Positions 46,611 through 54,203 of a stretch of DNA of 64,000 bases are shown piece by piece. The position numbers were made by a program, and so were the translations under genes. The stretch is from IMG/VR virus record IMGVR_UViG_3300046698_000515, positions 1-64,000 of that record. One strand, written 5' to 3'. Below the pieces are notes generated by a model. It worked only from the letters and a program-made list of their open reading frames with translations. It did no database searches and was not told the origin of the DNA. Position 1 is the stretch's first letter. Every line of letters begins with the position of its first letter. This DNA is from a virus.

Positions 46611-47426
46611 ATGAAAATCTTAGTTAGCCATGAATGTCCTATTAGTTTATTAGAAGAATCGAAAAAATGGAATGATTATCAATATGCATTGGTTCATTTA
46701 TTTGAGACTCATCCCAAATATTATGAACATTTTTACAACTGTACCCATCATTGGAATATTGAAACCTTACTGGACAACTCAATTTTTGAGCTGAAAAAGG
46801 CATTTGATCCTGATAAGTTCAAATATTGGATTGAAGAATTAAAACCAAATTGTTATATTATTCCAGATTTTCTTGAAGATGCTGAATTAACAGTTGAACA
46901 ATGTGCTGAATGGCTAGGTACTCAAGGATCAGCAGGACATGCATCAACATGTAGAAAGATTGGAGTAGTGCAAGGTAAAACTTTTCAAGAATTAGTTGAT
47001 TGTTATAAATTCATGGATGAAAATGTAGATCAAATTGCAATTAGTTTTGACTATAGTTATTATAAGACAACTGGAATAGGTAGAACTCCTTTGGAACTAA
47101 ATGCTACCGGTCGTCAAAGATTTATTACTGATTTGATTAGAGAAGGAGTTTGGAATTGGAGAAAACCGGTTCATCTTCTCGGCTGCAGCAGGGCCGATGA
47201 ATTTAAGTTCTACATAGACAATAATATTTATAATATAAAATCATGCGATACCTCAAATCCAATTATAGCAGGAATTGAAGGAATTGCATATGATGGAGAT
47301 TTTGGATTGAAAACAAAATCAAAAGCTATACTTGCAGATTCAGTTGATATTCAATTAACTGAAGATCAAATACAATTAATTAGACAAAATGTAAATTCGT
47401 TCAAACACATTCTCCAGAGGTATTAA
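46611..47426 (+). CDS. dpdA: TGT-like transglycosylase (DpdA family)
   Basis: 271 residues. Signatures of the tRNA-guanine transglycosylase fold in its phage DNA-modifying branch: ILDNS-like LLDNSIFELKKAFD (~residues 52-65), CYIIPDFLED with a catalytic-type Asp (~83-92), GVVQGKTFQEL (~121-131), AISFDYSYY (~144-152), and PVHLLGCSRADEF (~184-196) followed by SCDTSNPI. DpdA proteins swap guanine for a 7-deazaguanine base in DNA. A formyltransferase and QueF follow, which supports this role. Confidence 0.8.
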   Translation: MKILVSHECPISLLEESKKWNDYQYALVHLFETHPKYYEHFYNCTHHWNIETLLDNSIFELKKAFDPDKFKYWIEELKPNCYIIPDFLEDAELTVEQCAEWLGTQGSAGHASTCRKIGVVQGKTFQELVDCYKFMDENVDQIAISFDYSYYKTTGIGRTPLELNATGRQRFITDLIREGVWNWRKPVHLLGCSRADEFKFYIDNNIYNIKSCDTSNPIIAGIEGIAYDGDFGLKTKSKAILADSVDIQLTEDQIQLIRQNVNSFKHILQRY

Positions 47427-47437
47427 GTAGAAATTGC

Positions 47438-47465
47438 TTGCAAAATATAAAAAATAAATTAACAT
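47438..47465 (+). promoter_or_regulatory. sigma70-type promoter
   Basis: TTGCAA at 47438-47443, 16-bp spacer, TAACAT at 47460-47465, before ATG 47472. Confidence 0.5.
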
Positions 47466-47471
47466 TTAAAT

Positions 47472-48173
47472 ATGAATAAATTACAAAATTTAGATCGGGT
47501 TTGGCTGGGAATGTTCTCGCAGACTGGAAATGAACTATTTGAAGTTTCAAAAAATCTGGGACGTTTTCCAGACGTTATTATTACTGATCGAATTGACTTT
47601 GATGGTGTGAATCGTGATCTGCTTGAAGCGATTCAAAAAAATAATATTCGGTTAATTCAGATGACTCGACCGACTGTTGATGATTATCGAATGGCTATTC
47701 CGTTTGGTGCATTAGTTACTTTACATGGTTATTTGAAAATTCTTCCGCCTGAAATTTGTGACGAGTATGAAATTTTCAATGGTCATCCTGGCGATATTGT
47801 TCTTTATCCTGAACTAAAAGGAAAGGATCCGCAAGCAAAAGCGATTAGATTACATCTTCCATCTACTGGATGTGTTATACATTCCTGTTCCAAAGATTTG
47901 GATGGAGGACAAGTTATAGCTAGAGAATGTCAACGGATTGACTATCTTACACCATTAGAAGAAACCGTAAATCAATACTATCTACATTCATATTATATGA
48001 GTATGGAGGAAGAAAATATTAAAATTTTAACATACGTTCTTCACGATATTTCTATTCGTATGTGGACTAACTTTCTTGAAGAAAAACTCATTGTAAATCC
48101 TATTGATTTTGATAATCATCCTTCAACTGATATTAATACTTTAGTACTTTTAAGCTTTACAGGTTATTTCTAA
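47472..48173 (+). CDS. formyltransferase (GART-like), probable base-modifying enzyme
   Basis: 233 residues. LVTLHGYLKILPPEIC (~residues 79-94), IFNGHPGDIVLYPELKGKDP (~100-119) with the catalytic N-x-H-P-G pattern, and GCVIHSCSKDLDGGQVI with the DGG loop match formyl transferase domains (phosphoribosylglycinamide or methionyl-tRNA type). Between a DpdA-like gene and queF the likely substrate is the aminomethyl group of preQ1, giving a formylaminomethyl-deazaguanine. Such a base has been reported in at least one phage; substrate here is inference. Confidence 0.8.
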   Translation: MNKLQNLDRVWLGMFSQTGNELFEVSKNLGRFPDVIITDRIDFDGVNRDLLEAIQKNNIRLIQMTRPTVDDYRMAIPFGALVTLHGYLKILPPEICDEYEIFNGHPGDIVLYPELKGKDPQAKAIRLHLPSTGCVIHSCSKDLDGGQVIARECQRIDYLTPLEETVNQYYLHSYYMSMEEENIKILTYVLHDISIRMWTNFLEEKLIVNPIDFDNHPSTDINTLVLLSFTGYF

Positions 48174-48174
48174 A

Positions 48175-48465
48175 ATGACTACTCCATCAGAACAAAATTC
48201 TCCAGCACGAGAAGGTAGTGATCTTCCTAGATTTAATGGATATAAACATATCATTGATGATGGTGATTGCACTGATCATGGATATTTTATACCTAAACAA
48301 CCTATACCAAAAAAGCAAAAAGTATATACAGAAGCTGAAGTAAGAAAGATGAGGGATACAGTCTACGGTCAAATTTCTTCTGATAAGAATTGGAAAAAAT
48401 GTAAAAAGAAATGGATGAAACAGGAGAATATTCTTTGGCTTGAACGAGGGTTAAAGCTGTGTTAA
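48175..48465 (+). CDS. hypothetical protein
   Basis: 96 residues, two bases after the formyltransferase gene. Polar N-terminus, basic C-terminus with KKCKKKWMKQENILWLERG. May belong to the modification operon. Unknown. Confidence 0.65.
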   Translation: MTTPSEQNSPAREGSDLPRFNGYKHIIDDGDCTDHGYFIPKQPIPKKQKVYTEAEVRKMRDTVYGQISSDKNWKKCKKKWMKQENILWLERGLKLC

Positions 48466-49025
48466 TTTCCTTATCAGGAGCTCAAAGTTGCGGCAAAACC
48501 ACTCTCCTTCAAGAGTGTAAGAAGCTTAAATTTCTTGAAGGGGCAACTTTTGTAGATGAGGTTACCCGTAAAATAGCAAAACAAGGTATTTCTATTAATA
48601 CAGATGGAAATAATTTAACACAGCTTTTAATTATAAATGAGCACATACAAAATTCTTTATTAACAAATGCTTTTTTAGATCGGTGTATTGTAGATGGATT
48701 TATTTACACTGAATATTTATATAAACATGAAAAGGTAGATGGTTGGGTTTATCGTTATGTAAATCATATATATGACATGTTACTTCCAAAATATGATATT
48801 ATTTTCTATTGTGCACCAGAAGGTGTTCCTTTAGAAGATGATGGAACCCGAGTAGTAGGAAAAGAAGGAGAAGAATTTAGAAATGAAATCATTCAAAGAT
48901 TCAATTACAATTTTATTGTAGATAGAAGATTAGGTAAAAAAACACGAGTCTTAACTGGTAGTGTAGTTGAAAGAATGAATAAAATTCATAGAGTGTTAGA
49001 AGAAGAATTTGAAAGAAAAGATTAA
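48459..49025 (+). CDS. P-loop kinase/ATPase (NadR-like AAA family)
   Basis: 188 residues from a GTG start overlapping the previous stop. LISLSGAQSCGKTTLL (Walker A, residues 2-17), FVDEVTRKIA and DRCIVDGFIYTEYL (~70-83, Walker B-like) follow the pattern of NadR-type ribosylnicotinamide kinases and dNMP kinases. Possible nucleotide or deazanucleotide kinase. Lies between formyltransferase and queF. Confidence 0.75.
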   Translation: MLISLSGAQSCGKTTLLQECKKLKFLEGATFVDEVTRKIAKQGISINTDGNNLTQLLIINEHIQNSLLTNAFLDRCIVDGFIYTEYLYKHEKVDGWVYRYVNHIYDMLLPKYDIIFYCAPEGVPLEDDGTRVVGKEGEEFRNEIIQRFNYNFIVDRRLGKKTRVLTGSVVERMNKIHRVLEEEFERKD

Positions 49026-49026
49026 T

Positions 49027-49278
49027 ATGCATTATAGAAAACTTCTTAATTCAGATAGAGTGCTAGAATCTCCTCAAGAAGTTAGTATGACTATTTCTTC
49101 TAAATGTCCTAGAAAATGGGCATTTGTAGATATGGAAACTGGTGATATTTGGATGCATAAAACAAGATTAAAAAAACATAAAGACTACCCTTATAATTTT
49201 TACCAAGCAGATCAAGATGTAATTGATAACATAGCTATAATTATAGACGATTGGAATAAAGTATTTACAAAAATATGA
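49027..49278 (+). CDS. small hypothetical protein
   Basis: 83 residues from ATG 49027. Contains KWAFVDMETGDIWMHK, a motif common in small phage and bacterial proteins of unknown role. ATGA overlap with queF. Confidence 0.65.
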   Translation: MHYRKLLNSDRVLESPQEVSMTISSKCPRKWAFVDMETGDIWMHKTRLKKHKDYPYNFYQADQDVIDNIAIIIDDWNKVFTKI

Positions 49279-50171
49279 TCAATAAAGTATTAGGACAAAA
49301 AATAGCAGCTCCTTCACAATATGATAAGTCAATTCTTGTTCGTGAAGAAAGGCAAAAGAATAGAAGCCAAATCGGATTAGATAGTAACAATCTTCCTTTT
49401 ATAGGTTATGATATTTGGAATTGTTGGGAAGTTTCTTGTTTAACTGATTATGGATTACCTGTAACTGCAATTGCAAAAATTGTATATCCTGCAAGTAGTA
49501 AATACATTGTTGAGTCGAAATCTCTAAAGTTGTATTTCAACTCATTCAACATGACTAAGTGTGGCGATTATGCTGATAAGGCTTTAGTTAAACTAAAAGT
49601 TTTAGCTGAAAAAGATTTATCTGAATTACTAGAAACAAAAGTAGTAATTGGAATATTTCAAGCTACTAATATAGGATTTATAGTTCCTCCTATTACTAAT
49701 TGGTTAACAGAATATGAAGATTGGGAAAATATTGATTATGCTAATGATGGATTTGAATATAATGAATATAAAGAAAATCCTGAATTATTACAAATAGAAG
49801 AAAATCCAAAGGGTATAATTGTTGCACAAGCGTTTGTTACAACTGTATTACGAAGTAATTGTCCAGTAACCGGAGCACCAGATGCTGGAGATGCGTATAT
49901 CTACATTAAAGGTGTAAACCCGATTGATAAAGAAAGTTTACTTAGATATATTGTTTCATTTCGCGAACATAAAGAATTTCATGAAAATTGTGTTGAGCGT
50001 ATTTATACTCGTTTATGGAATAAATTTACTCCAGATGAATTATTTGTATATTGTGCATACGTCCGCAGGGGTTCGCTAGATATAAATCCGCTTCGTGTTT
50101 CACATGTAGATTTAATTCCAGAACAATTAATTTCTATTACATCACCTTTTGTAAAAACATTAAGACAATAA
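49275..50171 (+). CDS. queF: NADPH-dependent 7-cyano-7-deazaguanine reductase
   Basis: 298 residues, the size of the long QueF type. ESKSLKLYFNSFN (~residues 79-91) is the QueF NADPH-binding motif, LRSNCPVTGAPDAGDAYI (~193-210) holds the catalytic Cys, FHENCVERIY contains the HE pair, and YVRRGSLDINP closes the domain. It reduces preQ0 to preQ1. PreQ0 must come from the host or from genes outside the window. In this cassette preQ1 probably feeds DNA modification. Confidence 0.92.
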   Translation: MINKVLGQKIAAPSQYDKSILVREERQKNRSQIGLDSNNLPFIGYDIWNCWEVSCLTDYGLPVTAIAKIVYPASSKYIVESKSLKLYFNSFNMTKCGDYADKALVKLKVLAEKDLSELLETKVVIGIFQATNIGFIVPPITNWLTEYEDWENIDYANDGFEYNEYKENPELLQIEENPKGIIVAQAFVTTVLRSNCPVTGAPDAGDAYIYIKGVNPIDKESLLRYIVSFREHKEFHENCVERIYTRLWNKFTPDELFVYCAYVRRGSLDINPLRVSHVDLIPEQLISITSPFVKTLRQ

Positions 50172-50172
50172 T

Positions 50173-50427
50173 ATGGATACTGATACACAAAATTTAAGTG
50201 GTAATATTACAATTATTCCGCCTTTTATTACAACATTAGAAAAACCTTTCAAACTTTATTCTACTGGTATTTTCTTTAGAGAAGAAAACGGATTTGGGAT
50301 AGTTTTTACAAGAAAATGTACTGATATAAATACATCTTTAGCAATTGAAAGTGTATGTAATGATGCATTTAAATTAGGATTTGAAGAAGGATCAAAAACA
50401 TTTAAAGAAAAATATGGATATATTTAA
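50173..50427 (+). CDS. small hypothetical protein
   Basis: 84 residues, one base after queF and overlapping the clamp loader gene. KPFKLYSTGIFFREENGFGI in the centre. Unknown. Confidence 0.6.
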   Translation: MDTDTQNLSGNITIIPPFITTLEKPFKLYSTGIFFREENGFGIVFTRKCTDINTSLAIESVCNDAFKLGFEEGSKTFKEKYGYI

Positions 50428-51343
50428 CTCACTTTGGATTGAAAAATACCGTCCCGCTATTTTAGGTGATTTAGTTTTAAGTAAAGAAAACTTAGATACA
50501 TTTAATGTTTACCGTAAAGAGCAGAATATACCTAATCTACTTTTTGTAGGCAACCCAGGTACAGGAAAGTCGACCCTTGCTAAGGTGACTGTAAAGGATA
50601 TTCTTGATTGTCAATACATGTACATTAATGCATCAGATGAATCAGGTATTGATACTATTCGGAACAAGGTAATAGGATTTGCACAAACAAAGAGTATTGA
50701 TGGTAAAATTAAGGTAATTATTTTAGATGAAGCGGATGGAATTTCAGGCGATGGCCAGCGTGCTTTGCGTAATGTAATGGAAGAATATTCACAAATTTCA
50801 AGATTTATTTTAACTGCAAATTTTCGCTCTCGTATCATATTACCATTGCAAAGTAGGTGCCAAATATTTGATTTAGTTCCACCTATTGAAAATATTATTA
50901 CAAGACTAAAATTTATTCTTGATACTGAAAAAATAAAATACAATATAAATGATATTGAGCAAATTTCACGTGAAAATTATCCAGATTTACGTAAATGTAT
51001 TAGCCAAATACAACGATATAGTAAAAATGCTAATCTATTATTACCAATAAAGGCTGAAGTAAACGACTTTATTGAATCTTTGTTTAAACTATTACAAAAT
51101 GGACATGTGTTAAAAATAAGAAAATGGGTTATTGAAAGTGAGATCAAATTTGGAAATGATTATCCCTTCCTCTTAAAACAATTATTTGATTATGTATATA
51201 TTCAAAAACTTGACAGTGATTGTAAAAAACAATTATTAATAATAATTGCTGAATATCTTTGGAGAAATTCACAGGTATTAGATCAAGAAATTAATGCATA
51301 TGCATGTTTTTTACAAATAAATGAAGTATTAATTAAAAAGTAA
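50414..51343 (+). CDS. clamp-loader large subunit, gp44-like
   Basis: 309 residues from ATG 50414 (the family starts with LWIEKYRP). Walker A GNPGTGKST (~residues 44-52), Walker B VIILDEAD (~104-111), sensor/SRC region LPLQSRCQIFD with the SRC motif (~147-157). Matches T4 gp44 and RFC small subunits. It loads the sliding clamp for the phage replisome. Gp62 and the clamp are not in the window. Confidence 0.92.
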   Translation: MDIFNSLWIEKYRPAILGDLVLSKENLDTFNVYRKEQNIPNLLFVGNPGTGKSTLAKVTVKDILDCQYMYINASDESGIDTIRNKVIGFAQTKSIDGKIKVIILDEADGISGDGQRALRNVMEEYSQISRFILTANFRSRIILPLQSRCQIFDLVPPIENIITRLKFILDTEKIKYNINDIEQISRENYPDLRKCISQIQRYSKNANLLLPIKAEVNDFIESLFKLLQNGHVLKIRKWVIESEIKFGNDYPFLLKQLFDYVYIQKLDSDCKKQLLIIIAEYLWRNSQVLDQEINAYACFLQINEVLIKK

Positions 51344-51442
51344 ATGGCAAAAACACACACAAGTACAATTCCTATTAAATATCCAGTAGATTTACAAGGT
51401 CAAAGATTTAATAAATTAACAGTTATTAAATTTACTCGCTAA
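51344..51442 (+). pseudogene. N-terminal remnant of an AP2/HNH-type mobile protein
   Basis: 32 residues starting directly after the clamp loader stop. YPVDLQGQRFNKLTVIKFTR resembles the N-terminus (DLTGQRFGKLTV) of AP2-domain HNH endonucleases, then stops. Probably a truncated homing endonuclease. Confidence 0.55.
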
Positions 51443-51449
51443 ATATTTA

Positions 51450-51812
51450 TTATTCATCATGAATTCTTTTTAATGTTTCGGGATTAGGAATATAATCTGA
51501 ATAAAAGCTAACTGAAAGTAATTCTTTAATTGCAAGTTCTATTGGTAAATATATTAATACAGAAGGCTTATTTTTTGTAGCTGTATTAAATAATTCAATA
51601 ATTACCAAATTTTTTGTTCTTTCTACTACAATACCTTTACCTTTTGTAGGTGGATGTATATCATTTCCAAATATTGATGATAATAATGTCGATGTTTCTG
51701 AATCAAGAGGTAATGATTTTTCATGTGTTTTATACTCACAAATGGTGCCAACAGGAAATAAATTTTTATTTCTCTGATATGCTTCAAAAATTAATTGTGA
51801 GTCTTTATTCAT
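51450..51812 (-). CDS. LIFEAY-tag protein (probable internal head protein)
   Basis: 120 residues. N-terminal tag MNKDSQLIFEAY. The pattern L-I-F-E|A fits the (L/I)xE cleavage rule of T4-type prohead protease, and the tag resembles T4 capsid-targeting sequences in length and position. The body is a beta-rich domain. Adjacent to two further tagged genes with ATG/stop overlaps. Confidence 0.75.
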   Translation of the reverse strand: MNKDSQLIFEAYQRNKNLFPVGTICEYKTHEKSLPLDSETSTLLSSIFGNDIHPPTKGKGIVVERTKNLVIIELFNTATKNKPSVLIYLPIELAIKELLSVSFYSDYIPNPETLKRIHDE

Positions 51813-52087
51813 TATTTTAAATATTCTGCAGAAAATATTAATTTATTATTGTCTGAAAATTCACCAACACCTTCTTCTTCCCAATTACTTTTTATTAATC
51901 CTTTTTGTGCTAAATCATATAAAATATCATCCATACCTGGACAATTTCCACCATAAACAGGTTTTGCTAATTTACATAATTTTTCATGTGTTATTCCTTC
52001 ATTTTGTTTAATCAAATTCAACACATCATTTTCATATGTTCTGTGCTTTTTATAAGCTTCAAAAATTAATTGCGAATCTTTATTCAT
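51812..52087 (-). CDS. LIFEAY-tag protein
   Basis: 91 residues. Same first 12 residues (MNKDSQLIFEAY) as the downstream gene, then a winged-helix-like domain (VLNLIKQNEGITHEKLCKLA). Overlaps neighbours by one base. Predicted to be packaged with DNA; a DNA-binding role is a guess. Confidence 0.75.
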   Translation of the reverse strand: MNKDSQLIFEAYKKHRTYENDVLNLIKQNEGITHEKLCKLAKPVYGGNCPGMDDILYDLAQKGLIKSNWEEEGVGEFSDNNKLIFSAEYLK

Positions 52088-52440
52088 TATAGAACACTAC
52101 CACGTTTATAGAGTGCTTTGGTCCCAGTACCGGGTTTTACAACAGGACCATCAGAAGAATGCATATCTACAAGTTCTTGTGCTAATTCCTTAATAACTTC
52201 AAATTTTGCATCTTGTTCTTGAGGATTACCAGGATTATGCTCAAGTTGAACAATAGTTTGTAAAATTTCATTACCTATTGTAACTTCTCGTTTTTCAGCA
52301 GGATTTGACATATCTGTCTCATCATGTTGAGGAGTTTCAGGAGCTGGTTGTTCACCTTCTTCTTTTATAACTTTTGTTCTTGATTGTTTAAAGGCTTCGA
52401 ATATTAAGCGATCGTCTCGTTTCATAAGTGGTATTGTCAT
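52087..52440 (-). CDS. LIFEAF-tag protein, first gene of the minus operon
   Basis: 117 residues. The tag RDDRLIFEAFKQSR is at residues 7-20, after a short extension (MTIPLMK). The body is acidic and Pro/Glu-rich, then helical. Starts at the bidirectional late promoter 52439-52450. Confidence 0.7.
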   Translation of the reverse strand: MTIPLMKRDDRLIFEAFKQSRTKVIKEEGEQPAPETPQHDETDMSNPAEKREVTIGNEILQTIVQLEHNPGNPQEQDAKFEVIKELAQELVDMHSSDGPVVKPGTGTKALYKRGSVL

Positions 52441-52450
52441 AAATATTTAT
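52439..52450. promoter_or_regulatory. bidirectional late promoter
   Basis: The palindrome ATAAATATTTAT carries ATAAATA on both strands, between divergent tagged genes (minus 52440, plus 52458). Confidence 0.6.
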
Positions 52451-52457
52451 TAGTAAT

Positions 52458-54203
52458 ATGATTGATTTTGAAGAATATTGTAAGAATTCACTTTTATTAG
52501 AATACAACCAGGCAATAATTGTAATGCTAATAGAAAAATTTAAGAAAGAGCGAAAAAATCTGACAGATCAACAAATATACTATTATATTAATAGATTTGA
52601 TCAGGTAAGAAATTCTCCTAGATTTGTTGAAATTGTAAGTGCTACTTATCCAGCTATTACTAATCCAAAAGATATTTTGCAATTTACATTCAGACAAATA
52701 GAATCTATTGTTGACCAATTTCCACAACGCGAAAAACAAACTCCTACACCGCAAAATAATTTATCACAAGAAGATCCTTATAAAGATTTACAATTAGTTT
52801 CTAGTGCAAATGGATTAAAAATATATCACGCAACAAGTCAACAAGGATGTATCGCTATTAATAAGGGTATATTTGATAGAACATATAATTTTTGTGTTTC
52901 TACTAGTAGTGCAGGCAATCTTTATAATAATTATAGATTTAGTGGTAAAGGATATTCATTTTATTTTGTTTATGATCCTTCATTAAATAAGGCAAATATT
53001 CTACATTTATTAGTTTTACAAATCAGTCCTTCTGGAAAAATAATATTTACTACCGCTGCTAATACAGGAAACAGCCAAATTTCTTGGAAAGAATTACTTA
53101 AAATGCAGCCAAAATTAAAGGGGCTTGAAAGTGTTTTTTCGTTTCATCCTTATACACGAGAAGAGAAAATAATAAAAGCAATTGAAAGTAGATCACCTAC
53201 ACAATTTGGTAGACTTAGCTATGATGATAAGAAAATGTATATACAATTAGGTGGTGAAATAAATGTAATCAATTATAGAGCTTTACCAGGAGAATTAAAA
53301 TTAGTGTATATTAATCATTTACCTTTCACTAAACGGTTAAAAGAAAATATAGTTAACTGGATTAAACAGCATGAACCAAATAATTGGGCACGTTTACAAG
53401 AATTATTACATTTAGAAGAGTTTAAAAATTTATCACAAATTGGAATACTACGTAAATTGAAATTTTTTAATAATCCATGTTTTGCTAAATTAGCTTATAG
53501 AAACTTAGGCATTAATCCAATAACAATAAAATTAGGAAGGAGTACCGTTATTAATGACCAATGTTGTTTAATTTTTCCGTATAAAGATGCTGAACAGTTA
53601 TTATCAACAGTAACACAAAACAACTTAAATAAAATACAAGAAAGATTTAAAATAACATGGGATACTATTTATACATATCCATTATTAGTATTTAATTATC
53701 ACTATGCTGCCGCAGCATATGTACTAAAGTGGAGTTATTTTATATTCGGTAAAACAAGAAAAGGTAAACAAGTGATTTATGCAAGAAAAGAAACGTGGTC
53801 ACCGGAAGCGGGGCAAACTTATTTATACACTGAAGAAGGAAAAGGTATGGCAACAGATTATGTAAAACCAACAGAATATTATAGAGGTAATGTAAATCCA
53901 GTAAAATATCCTAAAGGACGTAAACTAAATTTAGAAAATTTTGAAGATTTTAGTAAGAAAACTCTTTTATTAGAATTTAATGAGGCAACTATAAATGAAA
54001 TTGCAGATGCAGCACCAGTTGTAGAACCAGCAGAACCAACTACAATTCCTCGTCCAGTTAAACCCGCTACACCACAACCAAGGCCTCAACATCCTATGCA
54101 ACCAACACGACCTAATATTAAACCGCGTCCTAAAGCAGAAGATGATAATCCTGATGTTGAATTATTTTACCGATTGAGAGGAATTACATATGGGAACAAT
54201 TAA
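52458..54203 (+). CDS. tagged internal head polyprotein
   Basis: 581 residues. The N-terminal tag FEEYCKNSLLLEYN (residues 4-17) is followed by a ~470-residue domain containing LKIYHATSQQGCIAINKG and NFCVSTSSAGNLYNNYRF with FYFVYD, a module repeated in the next protein. A second tag NFEDFSKKTLLLEFNEAT sits at residues ~493-510, then a Pro-rich tail. Both tags end in LLE|. This suggests cleavage into at least two products during head maturation. The function of the body is unknown; it is large enough for an injected enzyme. Confidence 0.75.
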   Translation: MIDFEEYCKNSLLLEYNQAIIVMLIEKFKKERKNLTDQQIYYYINRFDQVRNSPRFVEIVSATYPAITNPKDILQFTFRQIESIVDQFPQREKQTPTPQNNLSQEDPYKDLQLVSSANGLKIYHATSQQGCIAINKGIFDRTYNFCVSTSSAGNLYNNYRFSGKGYSFYFVYDPSLNKANILHLLVLQISPSGKIIFTTAANTGNSQISWKELLKMQPKLKGLESVFSFHPYTREEKIIKAIESRSPTQFGRLSYDDKKMYIQLGGEINVINYRALPGELKLVYINHLPFTKRLKENIVNWIKQHEPNNWARLQELLHLEEFKNLSQIGILRKLKFFNNPCFAKLAYRNLGINPITIKLGRSTVINDQCCLIFPYKDAEQLLSTVTQNNLNKIQERFKITWDTIYTYPLLVFNYHYAAAAYVLKWSYFIFGKTRKGKQVIYARKETWSPEAGQTYLYTEEGKGMATDYVKPTEYYRGNVNPVKYPKGRKLNLENFEDFSKKTLLLEFNEATINEIADAAPVVEPAEPTTIPRPVKPATPQPRPQHPMQPTRPNIKPRPKAEDDNPDVELFYRLRGITYGNN

